Of a stretch of 35,173 bases of DNA, positions 15,290 through 22,546 are shown in pieces (positions within the stretch are counted from its first letter, which is position 1; every line of letters starts with the position of its first letter). This stretch comes from Microbacteriaceae bacterium (GTDB lineage Bacteria; Actinomycetota; Actinomycetes; Actinomycetales; Microbacteriaceae). A program made the position numbers and the translations under genes. The notes beneath the pieces were generated by a model, which was not told the DNA's origin, ran no database searches, and was given only the letters and a program-made list of their open reading frames with translations. The stretch lies in contig WQZN01000022.1 in assembly GCA_009780695.1 (NCBI GenBank), positions 1-35,173 of the forward strand, written 5' to 3'.

Positions 15290-16150
15290 CTATTTCAGGC
15301 CGGAGGACGCGAGTCCGTCGATCACCCGGCGCTGCATCACGATGAAGGCGATCAGCACGGGCGCCATCGCCAGCAGGCTCGCCGCCATCAGGACCGGGTA
15401 GTTGACGGTGACGTCGCCGGCGATCGTCGCCAGACCGGCCGCCAACGGCATGTTGGCGGGATCGTTGGCGACCACGAGGGGCCAGAGCAGCTCGTTCCAC
15501 GAGAACAGCACGGTCGTGATCGCGAGCGCGCTGATGGACGGGCGCGCGAGCGGCAGCATGACCCGCCAGAAGATCTGGATCGGGTTCGCACCGTCGATCC
15601 GCGCCGCCTCCTCGAGCTCGCGGGGCATGTTGATGAAGGCGGTGCGCATCAGGAAGGTGCCGAATGCGCTGAACAGACCGGGCGCGACCAGGCCCAGCAG
15701 GGTGTTGAGCCAGCCCAGCCCCTGCACGATCTGGTACTGCGAGATCAGGTAGGCCTGCGAGGGCACCAGCAGGATCGACAGCACGACTCCGAGCAGGACG
15801 CCCTTGAAGGGGAACCGCATGCGGGCGAAGGCATACCCGGCCATCGTGCACAGCACGATCTGCGCGAACGTGCGGATCACGGTGATGATCACCGAGGTGC
15901 GCAGCTGCGACAGGAACGGCATCTGCGCGAACACCTGGGTGAAGTTCCCCCACTCGAGGTGCTGGGGCCAGAACACCGGGGTCACCGACTGCACCTCGGC
16001 GTTCGTCGAGAGGGACATGATGATCTGCCAGAGGAACGGCACCGCCATGAGGAAGCCGCCGATGCCGAGCACCACGTGGATCAGGGCGTGCGACGGCCTC
16101 CGGCCGCGCGAGCCGCGCCGCGTGCGCGCAGCCGCCGAGACGTCAGTCAT
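15290..16150 (-). CDS. Carbohydrate ABC transporter permease, MalG/AraQ type
   Basis: This 286-residue membrane subunit belongs to the CUT1 sugar importers. It has a charged N-terminus, helix 1 (LIHVVLGIGGFLMAVPFLWQIIMS, about residues 23-46), a periplasmic segment, and the EAA loop PRELEEAARIDGANPIQIFWRVMLPLARP (in parts: ELEEAARIDGA, then IFWRVMLPLARP), followed by FSWNELLWPLVV, a strong family hallmark. It ends QRRVIDGLASSGLK, and VxGLTSGAVK-like endings are typical. Its start overlaps the other permease by eight bases. It is the last gene of the minus operon that begins with the Gfo/Idh gene. The transporter has no ATPase gene in this operon, so it probably uses a shared MsmK-like ATPase encoded elsewhere. 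Confidence 0.95.
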   Translation of the reverse strand: MTDVSAAARTRRGSRGRRPSHALIHVVLGIGGFLMAVPFLWQIIMSLSTNAEVQSVTPVFWPQHLEWGNFTQVFAQMPFLSQLRTSVIITVIRTFAQIVLCTMAGYAFARMRFPFKGVLLGVVLSILLVPSQAYLISQYQIVQGLGWLNTLLGLVAPGLFSAFGTFLMRTAFINMPRELEEAARIDGANPIQIFWRVMLPLARPSISALAITTVLFSWNELLWPLVVANDPANMPLAAGLATIAGDVTVNYPVLMAASLLAMAPVLIAFIVMQRRVIDGLASSGLK

Positions 16151-17051
16151 TGTGAACCCACCGCCGTTGGAGTCGGAACTGCACCAGAGTGATCACGCCG
16201 ATCAGCGCGAAGATGAAGATCGCGACCGCCGAGGCGAAGCCCTTGTCGTTGTTGATGAAGCCGGATTGATAGAAGTAGAAGACGAGCGACATCGTCTTCG
16301 GCATGACCGCGTTGTGCGCGCCGAGCATCGCGTAGAGCAGGTCGAAGAGCTGGAAACTCGAGATGATCGTGATGATCAGCACGAAGAAGATGCTCGGCGT
16401 CAGCAGCGGCACCGTGATCGAGAAGAACTGCCGGGGGCGGGACGCCCCGTCCAGCTCGGCCGCCTCATACAGGTCCGGGGGGATGTTCTTGAGCCCGGCG
16501 CCGAGCAGGATCATCGAGAAGCCGAGCGACGACCACAACCCCACGATCGACACGGCGATCAGCGCGAACCACTCCGTCGTGAGCCAGTAGGGGCCGTGGA
16601 TGCCGACGAGCTTCAGCACCCAGTTGAGCAGGCCGAAGTCCCCGTTGAAGATCATCCGCCAGACCAGCGAGATCGCGACCGGCATCGCGACATACGGCAG
16701 GAAGAACAGCAAGCGGTAGAACTGGACGAATCGCAGGCCCGGAGTGTTCAGCAGGCTCGCGAGCCAGACCGACAGCGGCACGCCGAGCAGCACGATCGCC
16801 GTGTAGATCACGGTGTTCAGCAGCGAGCGGTAGAGCTGCGGGTCGGCGAAGAGCGCCGCATAGTTGGCGCCGCCCGTCCAGGTCGAGCCGCCGAACACCC
16901 CCCAGGTGGTGAACGAGTAGTAGGCCGTCTGGATGATCGGCCAGACATAGAAGCCGACCACTCCGATCAGCAGGGGCAGGACGAAGAGCCACGGCCACGC
17001 TCCGTCGTACTTGCGATGCGTGGCCTTGGCGCCCGATCGAATTGCTGTCAT
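16143..17051 (-). CDS. Carbohydrate ABC transporter permease, MalF/UgpA type
   Basis: This 302-residue partner permease of the CUT1 importer starts MTAIRSGAKATHRKYDGAW, with helix 1 PWLFVLPLLIGVVGFYVWPI (residues about 20-39) and the family phrase AYYSFTTWGVFGGSTWTGGANY (in parts: AYYSFTTW, then WTGGANYAALF). The EAA loop is PPDLYEAAELDGASRPRQFFSITVPLLTP (in parts: LYEAAELDGA, then ITVPLLTPS). SLVFYFYQSGF near residue 262 is also characteristic. It lies 88 bases downstream of the binding-protein stop and overlaps the MalG-type gene by eight bases. With that subunit it should form the channel for an oligosaccharide, by context a (N-acetyl)galactosamine-containing one. Confidence 0.95.
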   Translation of the reverse strand: MTAIRSGAKATHRKYDGAWPWLFVLPLLIGVVGFYVWPIIQTAYYSFTTWGVFGGSTWTGGANYAALFADPQLYRSLLNTVIYTAIVLLGVPLSVWLASLLNTPGLRFVQFYRLLFFLPYVAMPVAISLVWRMIFNGDFGLLNWVLKLVGIHGPYWLTTEWFALIAVSIVGLWSSLGFSMILLGAGLKNIPPDLYEAAELDGASRPRQFFSITVPLLTPSIFFVLIITIISSFQLFDLLYAMLGAHNAVMPKTMSLVFYFYQSGFINNDKGFASAVAIFIFALIGVITLVQFRLQRRWVHND

Positions 17052-17139
17052 CGTGATCCTCTACGTGGTGAGGGCCGGCCGGCCGCGCGATGGCGCGCCC
17101 GGCCGACCCGAGTCCCTCGGTCTCGACCCGACGGGCGGG

Positions 17140-18468
17140 TCACTGCTCCTTGGCCAGAGCCGCGTTCATCTGGGTCGCGAGATCGCTCCCGACGGCGCTG
17201 ACCGACTTCGTCCCGTCGAAGGCGTCCGGCAGCAGGTTGGTCTCGAGCGTGTTCCACGCCGCCGTGTTCTTGGACACCGGGAAGGGCTTCGCGATCTGGA
17301 CCTCGTCGAGGAACACCTGCAGGTTGACGCCCGGCATGGAGTTCGCGAACGCCGTCTGGGTGCCAGTGAAGGCGGGGATGACGGCGCCCATGTCGCCCTG
17401 CTGTTGCTGCGCCGTCCGGCTCGCGAGATACACCTGCAGCGCCCGCGCCGCGGCCAGGTTCTTGGAGCCGGCCGCCACGACGTTCGAGACGCCGTGGATC
17501 ACGTTCGCGGCGACCTTGCCCGTGGGCAGCGGATAAACCTGGACGTCCTTCGCGATCGGAGACGAGCCGATCTCGGTGCGCGCCCACGAGCCGCCCTGGA
17601 ACATCGCCGACTTGCCCGAGACGAACCACTGGTCGCCCGCGGTCTCGGTGAGCTGCTTCATGTTCGGTGACGAGCCGTTCTTGATCAGGTCGGTCCAGAA
17701 CTGCAGGCCCGCCTCGGTCTCCGGGGTGTCGTAGCCGGACTTCTTCCCGTCCGGCGAGATCACGTAGCCGCCGGCCTGGAAGATGGTCGGGTAGTAGGTG
17801 GTCTGTCCGTCCATGCCGGCGGTGATGCCGTAGATGCCCTTGGACTTGAGCTTCTGCGAGATCTGCAGCGCGTCGCTCTGGAAGTCGGCCCACGTCCAGT
17901 TCGCACTGGGCAGCGCGACGCCGGCCTCCTGGAACAGGGCCTTGTTGACCCACATGCCGATGGTGTCGAAGTCCTTCGGGACGCCGTACTGGACTCCCTT
18001 GTAGTTGTACAGGTCGTCGAGTGACGAGGAGTAGTTCTTCGGATCGATCGCACCGGCCTTCACCTCACCGGTGATCGGGGCGATCTTGCCGTTCGACGCG
18101 TACAGCTGGAAGTTCGGCCCGTTCATCCAGAACAGGTCGGGCATCGAGTTGCTGGAGGCCTCGGTCTGCAGCTTCGTCCAGTAGTCGCCCCAGGGGATGA
18201 CGCTGACGGTGACCTTGATGTTGGGGTATTCGGCGTTGAAGCCCTTCAGGTTCGCGTCGATGGCGGCGACCTGCGTCTGGTCCCAGACGGCGTAGGTCAG
18301 GTTCGCCGAGGTGTTCTTCGCAGCAGGCGTGTAGCTGTCGCCGGAACCTCCGCCGGCCGACGACGCGCCCTGGCTGCAGGCGGAGAGCAGGGCGGCGGTG
18401 CTCAGTGCGGCGATGATGCCGACGACGGCGCGACGGGGGCGCCGGAGACGCGATGATGTGGCAGGCAT
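17140..18468 (-). CDS. Family-1 sugar-binding lipoprotein
   Basis: This 442-residue binding protein has a signal peptide (RRAVVGIIAALSTAALLSAC) with a lipobox ending at Cys31, so it is anchored outside the membrane. It reads like a CUT1 family-1 binding protein: NLTYAVWDQTQVAAIDANLKGFNAEYP (in parts: LTYAVWD, then FNAEYPNIKV), ASSNSMPDLFWMNG, YGVPKDFDTIGMWVNK, FQSDALQISQKLK, FVSGKSAMFQGGSWA and KNLAAARALQVYLAS. ATG 18468 is chosen because the signal peptide begins there; the ribosome site (AAAGAG) is weak. It lies 32 bases after the Gfo/Idh gene, so translation may be coupled. Aromatic residues for sugar stacking are plausible but cannot be assigned by eye. Confidence 0.95.
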   Translation of the reverse strand: MPATSSRLRRPRRAVVGIIAALSTAALLSACSQGASSAGGGSGDSYTPAAKNTSANLTYAVWDQTQVAAIDANLKGFNAEYPNIKVTVSVIPWGDYWTKLQTEASSNSMPDLFWMNGPNFQLYASNGKIAPITGEVKAGAIDPKNYSSSLDDLYNYKGVQYGVPKDFDTIGMWVNKALFQEAGVALPSANWTWADFQSDALQISQKLKSKGIYGITAGMDGQTTYYPTIFQAGGYVISPDGKKSGYDTPETEAGLQFWTDLIKNGSSPNMKQLTETAGDQWFVSGKSAMFQGGSWARTEIGSSPIAKDVQVYPLPTGKVAANVIHGVSNVVAAGSKNLAAARALQVYLASRTAQQQQGDMGAVIPAFTGTQTAFANSMPGVNLQVFLDEVQIAKPFPVSKNTAAWNTLETNLLPDAFDGTKSVSAVGSDLATQMNAALAKEQ

Positions 18469-18500
18469 GCTCGATCTCTTTTCTTGGTGGGGATGTCCCG

Positions 18501-19715
18501 TCACGGGGTGACGGAGTCGGTGGGCAGCGCAAGGGGCTGCGCGTCGAAGTAGGCGCGCACGGCGGCGGGCAGTTCGGGCACGTCGATCGGCGTGGAGCCT
18601 TCGCGCAGCGACGCGGTCGCGAGCGCGCCGACGGCGACCGCCTCGCGAGCGGCGACCGGCGACAGCTCCGGTGCGACGCCGGTGAGACTGCGCAGGAACT
18701 CGGTGACCGTGAGCAGATCGGCGTCCTCGTGGCCGTCGGCGTTGCCGCCGATGGGGTACTCGGCGTCGCCGGTGAGGTCCCACGAGCGCCGGCGGTTCCA
18801 GACGCGGACGATGCCGCCCGAGGTGTCGCCGAAGTTCTCCAGTCGCCCCTCGGTGCCGATCACGGTGTAGTTGCGCCAGTAGTCCGGCGTGTAGTGGCAC
18901 TGCTGGTAGCTGGCCTGGACGCCGTTGTCGAGTGACATGAGCACCATCGACAGATCCTCGACGTCGATGACCGGGTTCAGCCTGGTCTGCGCGAGCGGCG
19001 GCCAGTTCTCATAGGAGAACCAGTCCTGCATGAGCTCGCCCTCATGGGTGCCTCGGTCGGTGACCTGGTTGTAGATGCCGAGCTGACCCATGCCCACGAC
19101 CCGCCGGGTGTAGCCGCCGGCGAGCATGTGGATCACGTCGATGTCGTGGCTCGCCTTCTGCAGCAGCAGAGAGTTCACCCGGCGGCGCTCCGCGTGCCAG
19201 TCCTTGAAGTAGTAGTCGCCCCCGTTGCCGACGAAGTGCCGGCACCAGACCGCCTTCACCTCTCCGATGTCGCCGCGGCGGACGAGGGAGCCCATCAACC
19301 GCGCGACCGAGGAATGACGATAGTTGTGGCCGATGTAGAGCGGGGTGGATGACTCGGCCGCCGCCGCCATGACGGCATCCGTCTCTTCGAGCGTGATCGC
19401 CATCGGCTTCTCGAGGTACACGGCGATGCCCGCGCGCAGCAGGTCGACGGCGATCTCCGCGTGCGTCCAATCGGGCGAGGTCACGATCGCGGCGTCCAGG
19501 TCCGCCGTCTCGATCAGTTCCCGATGCGAGGCCACCGCCCGCACATCCGGGCCGAACAGCTCGAGGCCGCGGGCACGGCCGGCCTCCGTCGGATCCGAGA
19601 CGGCGACGACGGAGGCGGCCACCCCCGATTCGGCGACGTGACCGGCGATGACGGCTCGCTGACCGATCCCGATGACACCGACGCGGATCTCTCGTCCACT
19701 GCTCGACACACTCAT
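18501..19715 (-). CDS. Gfo/Idh/MocA-family protein, first gene of the sugar ABC operon
   Basis: This 404-residue cytoplasmic protein has a Rossmann loop GVIGIGQR (residues 13-20), the EKPMA motif (102-106) and a second domain with YIGHNYRH (127-134) and LLLQKASHDIDVI (183-195). Members of this fold include dehydrogenases and also NAD-dependent glycosidases (GH109 hydrolyses alpha-N-acetylgalactosaminides). The K-A-S-H-D stretch is the best active-site candidate. I cannot tell oxidoreductase from glycosidase; being co-transcribed with the importer, a role in opening or oxidising the imported sugar is plausible. ATG 19715 lies within the outer inverted repeat GATTGCAT, with AAAGGGG about ten bases upstream. 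It lacks an export signal. Confidence 0.88.
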   Translation of the reverse strand: MSVSSSGREIRVGVIGIGQRAVIAGHVAESGVAASVVAVSDPTEAGRARGLELFGPDVRAVASHRELIETADLDAAIVTSPDWTHAEIAVDLLRAGIAVYLEKPMAITLEETDAVMAAAAESSTPLYIGHNYRHSSVARLMGSLVRRGDIGEVKAVWCRHFVGNGGDYYFKDWHAERRRVNSLLLQKASHDIDVIHMLAGGYTRRVVGMGQLGIYNQVTDRGTHEGELMQDWFSYENWPPLAQTRLNPVIDVEDLSMVLMSLDNGVQASYQQCHYTPDYWRNYTVIGTEGRLENFGDTSGGIVRVWNRRRSWDLTGDAEYPIGGNADGHEDADLLTVTEFLRSLTGVAPELSPVAAREAVAVGALATASLREGSTPIDVPELPAAVRAYFDAQPLALPTDSVTP

Positions 19716-19799
19716 GCAATCAACGCCCCTTTGCGTGTTTGTGATCTACATGATGTCGAATCGCTCACAAATGCACAATATGGCGTGACCAGATTGCAT
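19714..19799. promoter_or_regulatory. Nested inverted repeats in the promoter of the Gfo-ABC operon
   Basis: An outer pair ATGCAATC (19714-19721) and GATTGCAT (19792-19799) is perfectly inverted. Inside lies an imperfect 14-base pair, TTGCGTGTTTGTGA (19731-19744) and TCACAAATGCACAA (19765-19778), 11 of 14 matching, with TTTGTGA/TCACAAA exact. The region is the only promoter space for the minus operon. The repeats are likely operator sites for one or two regulators; one (19714-19721) overlaps the start codon. GATTGCAT recurs upstream of the fucosidase at 25794. Confidence 0.6.
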
Positions 19800-19828
19800 C
19801 CACCGCCAGGGCCTCGGGCCCCGGCGGC

Positions 19829-20626
19829 CTACTCCGCGATGACCAGCTGCACGCCCGCGCTGTGCAGATCGGCCGCGAAACCCGCGTCGACCGGCAGGTC
19901 CGTGACAAGGATGTCGATGCGCTCGAGCGGACAGATCCGCGCGAAGGTCGGGCGCATGATCTTCGTCGAGTCCGCGACGACGATCACCGTTCCCGCGACG
20001 GCGGTGAACCAGCGGCTCACCGCAGCCTCCCCCTCGTGCAGTGTGGTGGCGCCGTACTGGGCGCTGATCCCGTCGACGCCCAGGATCGCGACATCCAGCG
20101 CGAACTCCGAGAGCGCCGTCTCCACGAGCGGGCCGACCAGCTCGTAGGACTGTCGCCGCGCGACCCCACCGGTCACGACGATCTTGACGTTGGAGCGGAC
20201 GGACAGCTCATACGCGATGTTGAGCGCATTCGACACGATGGTGACGCCGGTCTCGCCGTCCTCGCGAATGAAACGCTCGCTCTTGCCGAGCTCGCGCGCG
20301 ACCTCGGTCGTGGTCGTGCCGCCGTTGACGCCGACGGTCTGGCCCGGCTGCACGAGTCGCGCGGCCGCCCGCGCGATCGCCGTCTTCGCCTCCGCCTGCC
20401 GCGCGATCTTGTACTGCAGCGGCAGCTCGTACCCGGCGCCGAGCGCCGCCGCCCCACCGTGGGTCCTCGTGACCAGCCGCTGCTCGGCCAGGGTGGTGAG
20501 ATCCCGTCGTGCCGTCGCCGGCGAGATGTCGAGCGCCTCGCCGATGTCGGCGATCGTGACGTTCCCCCGTTCGCTGACGAACTCCAACAGGGCATTGAGC
20601 CGTTGCTGCGGCGTCATCCGTGCCAC
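19829..20626 (-). CDS. DeoR-family transcriptional repressor
   Basis: This 265-residue protein is a typical DeoR/GlpR/AgaR-type sugar-phosphate repressor. The winged helix contains TPQQRLNALLEFVSERGNVT and the signature DISPATARRDLTTLAEQRLVTRTHGGA (in parts: ISPATARRDLTTL, then RTHGGAAAL, residues about 31-60). The C-terminal sensor domain shows NGGTTTTEVAREL, IVSNALNIA, VTGGVARRQSYELVGP and ADSTKIMRPTFARICPL. It should respond to a phosphorylated intermediate of the adjacent pathway. GTG 20626 is preceded by GAGGGG; ATG 20617 is also possible, and an upstream ATG at 20680 lacks a ribosome site and encodes residues foreign to the family. It diverges from the SIS operon. Confidence 0.93.
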   Translation of the reverse strand: MARMTPQQRLNALLEFVSERGNVTIADIGEALDISPATARRDLTTLAEQRLVTRTHGGAAALGAGYELPLQYKIARQAEAKTAIARAAARLVQPGQTVGVNGGTTTTEVARELGKSERFIREDGETGVTIVSNALNIAYELSVRSNVKIVVTGGVARRQSYELVGPLVETALSEFALDVAILGVDGISAQYGATTLHEGEAAVSRWFTAVAGTVIVVADSTKIMRPTFARICPLERIDILVTDLPVDAGFAADLHSAGVQLVIAE

Positions 20627-20689
20627 GTTCCCCTCGCTTCCACCCGAGCACGTCAGACTTGTATCGACGCACGCATTCATGATCTAGTT

Positions 20690-20722
20690 TGATTGATGAG
20701 GCTGAAATCAATCACATGTGAT
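20690..20722. promoter_or_regulatory. Operator-like repeats between deoR and the SIS operon
   Basis: TGATTGAT (20690-20697) and ATCAATCA (20707-20714) form a perfect inverted pair with a nine-base spacer, overlapping the perfect palindrome ATCACATGTGAT (20711-20722). They sit midway between two divergent genes, where a DeoR dimer would repress both. The first motif repeats at 13284-13319 before the secreted hydrolase; the second shares its half-site CATGTGAT with the arsR operator at 12222-12243. Confidence 0.65.
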
Positions 20723-20774
20723 CTCGATTTCCAGCCGCTCCGCTCAGCAGTATCGCTCAGGCCGAGAGGTTCCC

Positions 20775-21650
20775 ATGCTTAAGTCCTTCGTCGACGTCGA
20801 GCTCGCGTCGCAGCCCTCCACCTGGCGCCAGGCGGCAGCGTTGCTGCCGCAGGTCGCCGGGCTGCTCCCCCGACCCGGCGAGCGCGTCGCCGTGACCGGA
20901 TGCGGCACGAGCTGGTTCATGGCGATGAGCTATGCCGCCGCGCGGGAGCAGGCCGGACAGGGCGTCACGGACGCCTTCGTCGGCTCCGAGTTCCCCGTCG
21001 AGCGCGACTACGACCGGGTCATCGCGATCTCCCGCTCCGGCACCACCACCGAGATCATCGAACTGCTGGGGCGTGTGCGCGGGAACCGCGTTCTCGTCAC
21101 GGCGGTGCCCGGCTCGCCGGCGACGCTGTGCGCCGACGCGGTGATCGAGCTCCCCTTCGCGGATGAGGAGTCCGTGGTGCAGACGCGCTTCGCGACGACG
21201 GCCCTCGCTCTGCTCCGCGCCGGTTTGGGCGATGCGGTCGAGGAGCTGGCCCGGCAGGGCGAGCTCGCCCTCGACATCCCGATCGACGACCTCCTCGATG
21301 CGGAGCAGATCAGCTTCATCGGCCGCGGTCCCGCGGTCGGCATCGCGTACGAGGCCGCATTGAAGACCCGGGAGGCGGCGCAGTTCTGGGCTGAGTCCTA
21401 CCCCGCGATGGATTATCGGCACGGCCCGATCGCGATCGCCCAGCCGGGCCGACTCGTCTGGTCCTTCGGCGCTGCCCCCGAGGGTCTCGGCGCTCAGGTC
21501 GCCGAGACCGGCGCCCGACTGGTTCAGCACGACCTCGACCCGCTCGCCGCGCTGATCGTCGCGCAGCGCTTCGCGGTCGCCGCCGCGCATCGTCGGGGGC
21601 TCGACCCCGACCGCCCCCGCGCGCTGACCCGCTCGGTCATCTTGAAATGA
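20775..21650 (+). CDS. SIS-domain sugar isomerase/deaminase, AgaS/GlmS-isomerase-like
   Basis: This 291-residue protein has two sugar-isomerase (SIS) domains. The first shows AVTGCGTSWFMAMSYAA (residues 39-55) and AISRSGTTTEIIELL (84-98), the phosphosugar loops; the second shows FIGRGPAVGIAYEAALKTREAAQFWAE and DYRHGPIAIA (about 195-236). It ends DPDRPRALTRSVILK, the usual end of this family, so it is complete although shorter than E. coli AgaS (about 384). Relatives deaminate and isomerise hexosamine-6-phosphates; AgaS makes tagatose-6-phosphate from galactosamine-6-phosphate. That reaction is inferred from the neighbouring kinase and aldolase. ATG 20775 follows GAGAGG; an upstream in-frame ATG at 20718 lies in the operator. 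The stop overlaps the next start (ATGA). Confidence 0.9.
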   Translation: MLKSFVDVELASQPSTWRQAAALLPQVAGLLPRPGERVAVTGCGTSWFMAMSYAAAREQAGQGVTDAFVGSEFPVERDYDRVIAISRSGTTTEIIELLGRVRGNRVLVTAVPGSPATLCADAVIELPFADEESVVQTRFATTALALLRAGLGDAVEELARQGELALDIPIDDLLDAEQISFIGRGPAVGIAYEAALKTREAAQFWAESYPAMDYRHGPIAIAQPGRLVWSFGAAPEGLGAQVAETGARLVQHDLDPLAALIVAQRFAVAAAHRRGLDPDRPRALTRSVILK

Positions 21651-22546
21651 GGTCGCAGCGCTGCGTCCTCGGCATCGACGTCGGCGGCACGACGATCAAG
21701 GCGCGCCTCGAAGACGAGACCGGCGCGCTCCTCGCCTCTCGGCGGGTCGCCACGCCCCGGGACGATCCGTCCGCGCAGCGCCTCGCCGAGGCGATCGCCC
21801 GGCTCGCGACCGAGGCCGTGGGCGGCGGGCGGCTCGACGCCGTCGGGCTCGTCGTGCCCGGCATCGTGGATGTCGCGGCGGGCCGCTCGGTCCTCGCCGT
21901 CAACCTCGGCTGGCGCGACGTGCCCGTGGTCGACCGGGTGCGCGCGGCGCTGTCGACGGCGAGCCTGGACGCACCGATCGCGTTCGGCCAGGATGTCCGG
22001 GCCGGGGCGCTCGCCGAGAGCCACGGCGTCGGTGGACCGGGCGCCGGTCCGGTCGTCTTCCTGCCGATCGGCACGGGTCTCGCCGCCGCCGTCATCGACG
22101 GCGGCGACATCCTCTTCCCGGACGGCTGGTCCGGCGAGATCGGGCAGCTCCGCCTGAAGCATCCGCCCTTCCACGGTCAGCGCGTCGAGGAGGTCGCTTC
22201 CGCGAGCGCGTTCGCCACGGCGGCCGGAGCCTCCGACGCGCGCGAGGCCGTCGGCCGTCTCGACGCCGGCGACCCCGCGGCCGTCGCCGCGTTCGCTGCG
22301 ACCGTCGCCGCCCTCGCCGAGGTGATCGTCTGGTCCTGCGCCGTGCTCGGCGGCCGCCGGGTCGTGATCGGCGGAGGTCTCGCCGAGGCCGGCGACCGGC
22401 TCCTCGGGCCGCTCCGCGCGGCGGTCTCCGACTGTCTCGGCGGCCTGCCCGCCATCGACGTCCGGCGAGCCCGTCACGGCGACGAGGCCGGCGCCATCGG
22501 CGCCGCGATCCTCGCCCGCCGACTGCTCGACCGGTCCGCCCCATGA
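21647..22546 (+). CDS. ROK-family sugar kinase
   Basis: This 299-residue kinase has the ATP loop DVGGTTIK (residues 11-18), VGLVVPGIVD, a catalytic aspartate Asp116 in FGQDVRAGALAE, and the second phosphate loop LPIGTGLAAAVI (139-150). It keeps the features needed for phosphotransfer, unlike the ROK regulator at 3611-4801. The zinc motif CxCGxxGCxE common in ROK proteins is missing; the region reads GWSGEIGQLRL. It probably phosphorylates a hexosamine or hexose at O6. Position in the pathway favours galactosamine or N-acetylgalactosamine as substrate, which is inference. Both ends overlap neighbours by four bases (ATGA), so translation is coupled. Confidence 0.92.
   Translation: MRSQRCVLGIDVGGTTIKARLEDETGALLASRRVATPRDDPSAQRLAEAIARLATEAVGGGRLDAVGLVVPGIVDVAAGRSVLAVNLGWRDVPVVDRVRAALSTASLDAPIAFGQDVRAGALAESHGVGGPGAGPVVFLPIGTGLAAAVIDGGDILFPDGWSGEIGQLRLKHPPFHGQRVEEVASASAFATAAGASDAREAVGRLDAGDPAAVAAFAATVAALAEVIVWSCAVLGGRRVVIGGGLAEAGDRLLGPLRAAVSDCLGGLPAIDVRRARHGDEAGAIGAAILARRLLDRSAP

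Noticed and set aside
18501..19715. Firm assignment of the Gfo/Idh protein to GH109
   Set aside because: Only the fold and EKP motif are secure; no export signal and no diagnostic GH109 segments were recognised, so it is left as a hypothesis.
19738..19771. CRP-type site (TGTGA...TCACA) before the Gfo-ABC operon
   Set aside because: The half-sites are 20 or more bases apart instead of six, so this is not a standard CRP site; it is kept as an unassigned operator-like repeat.
20627..20680. Upstream ATG (20680) as the DeoR start
   Set aside because: It has no ribosome site, adds 18 residues foreign to the family, and lies very near the operator; GTG 20626 with GAGGGG fits better. A leaderless start there is not fully excluded.
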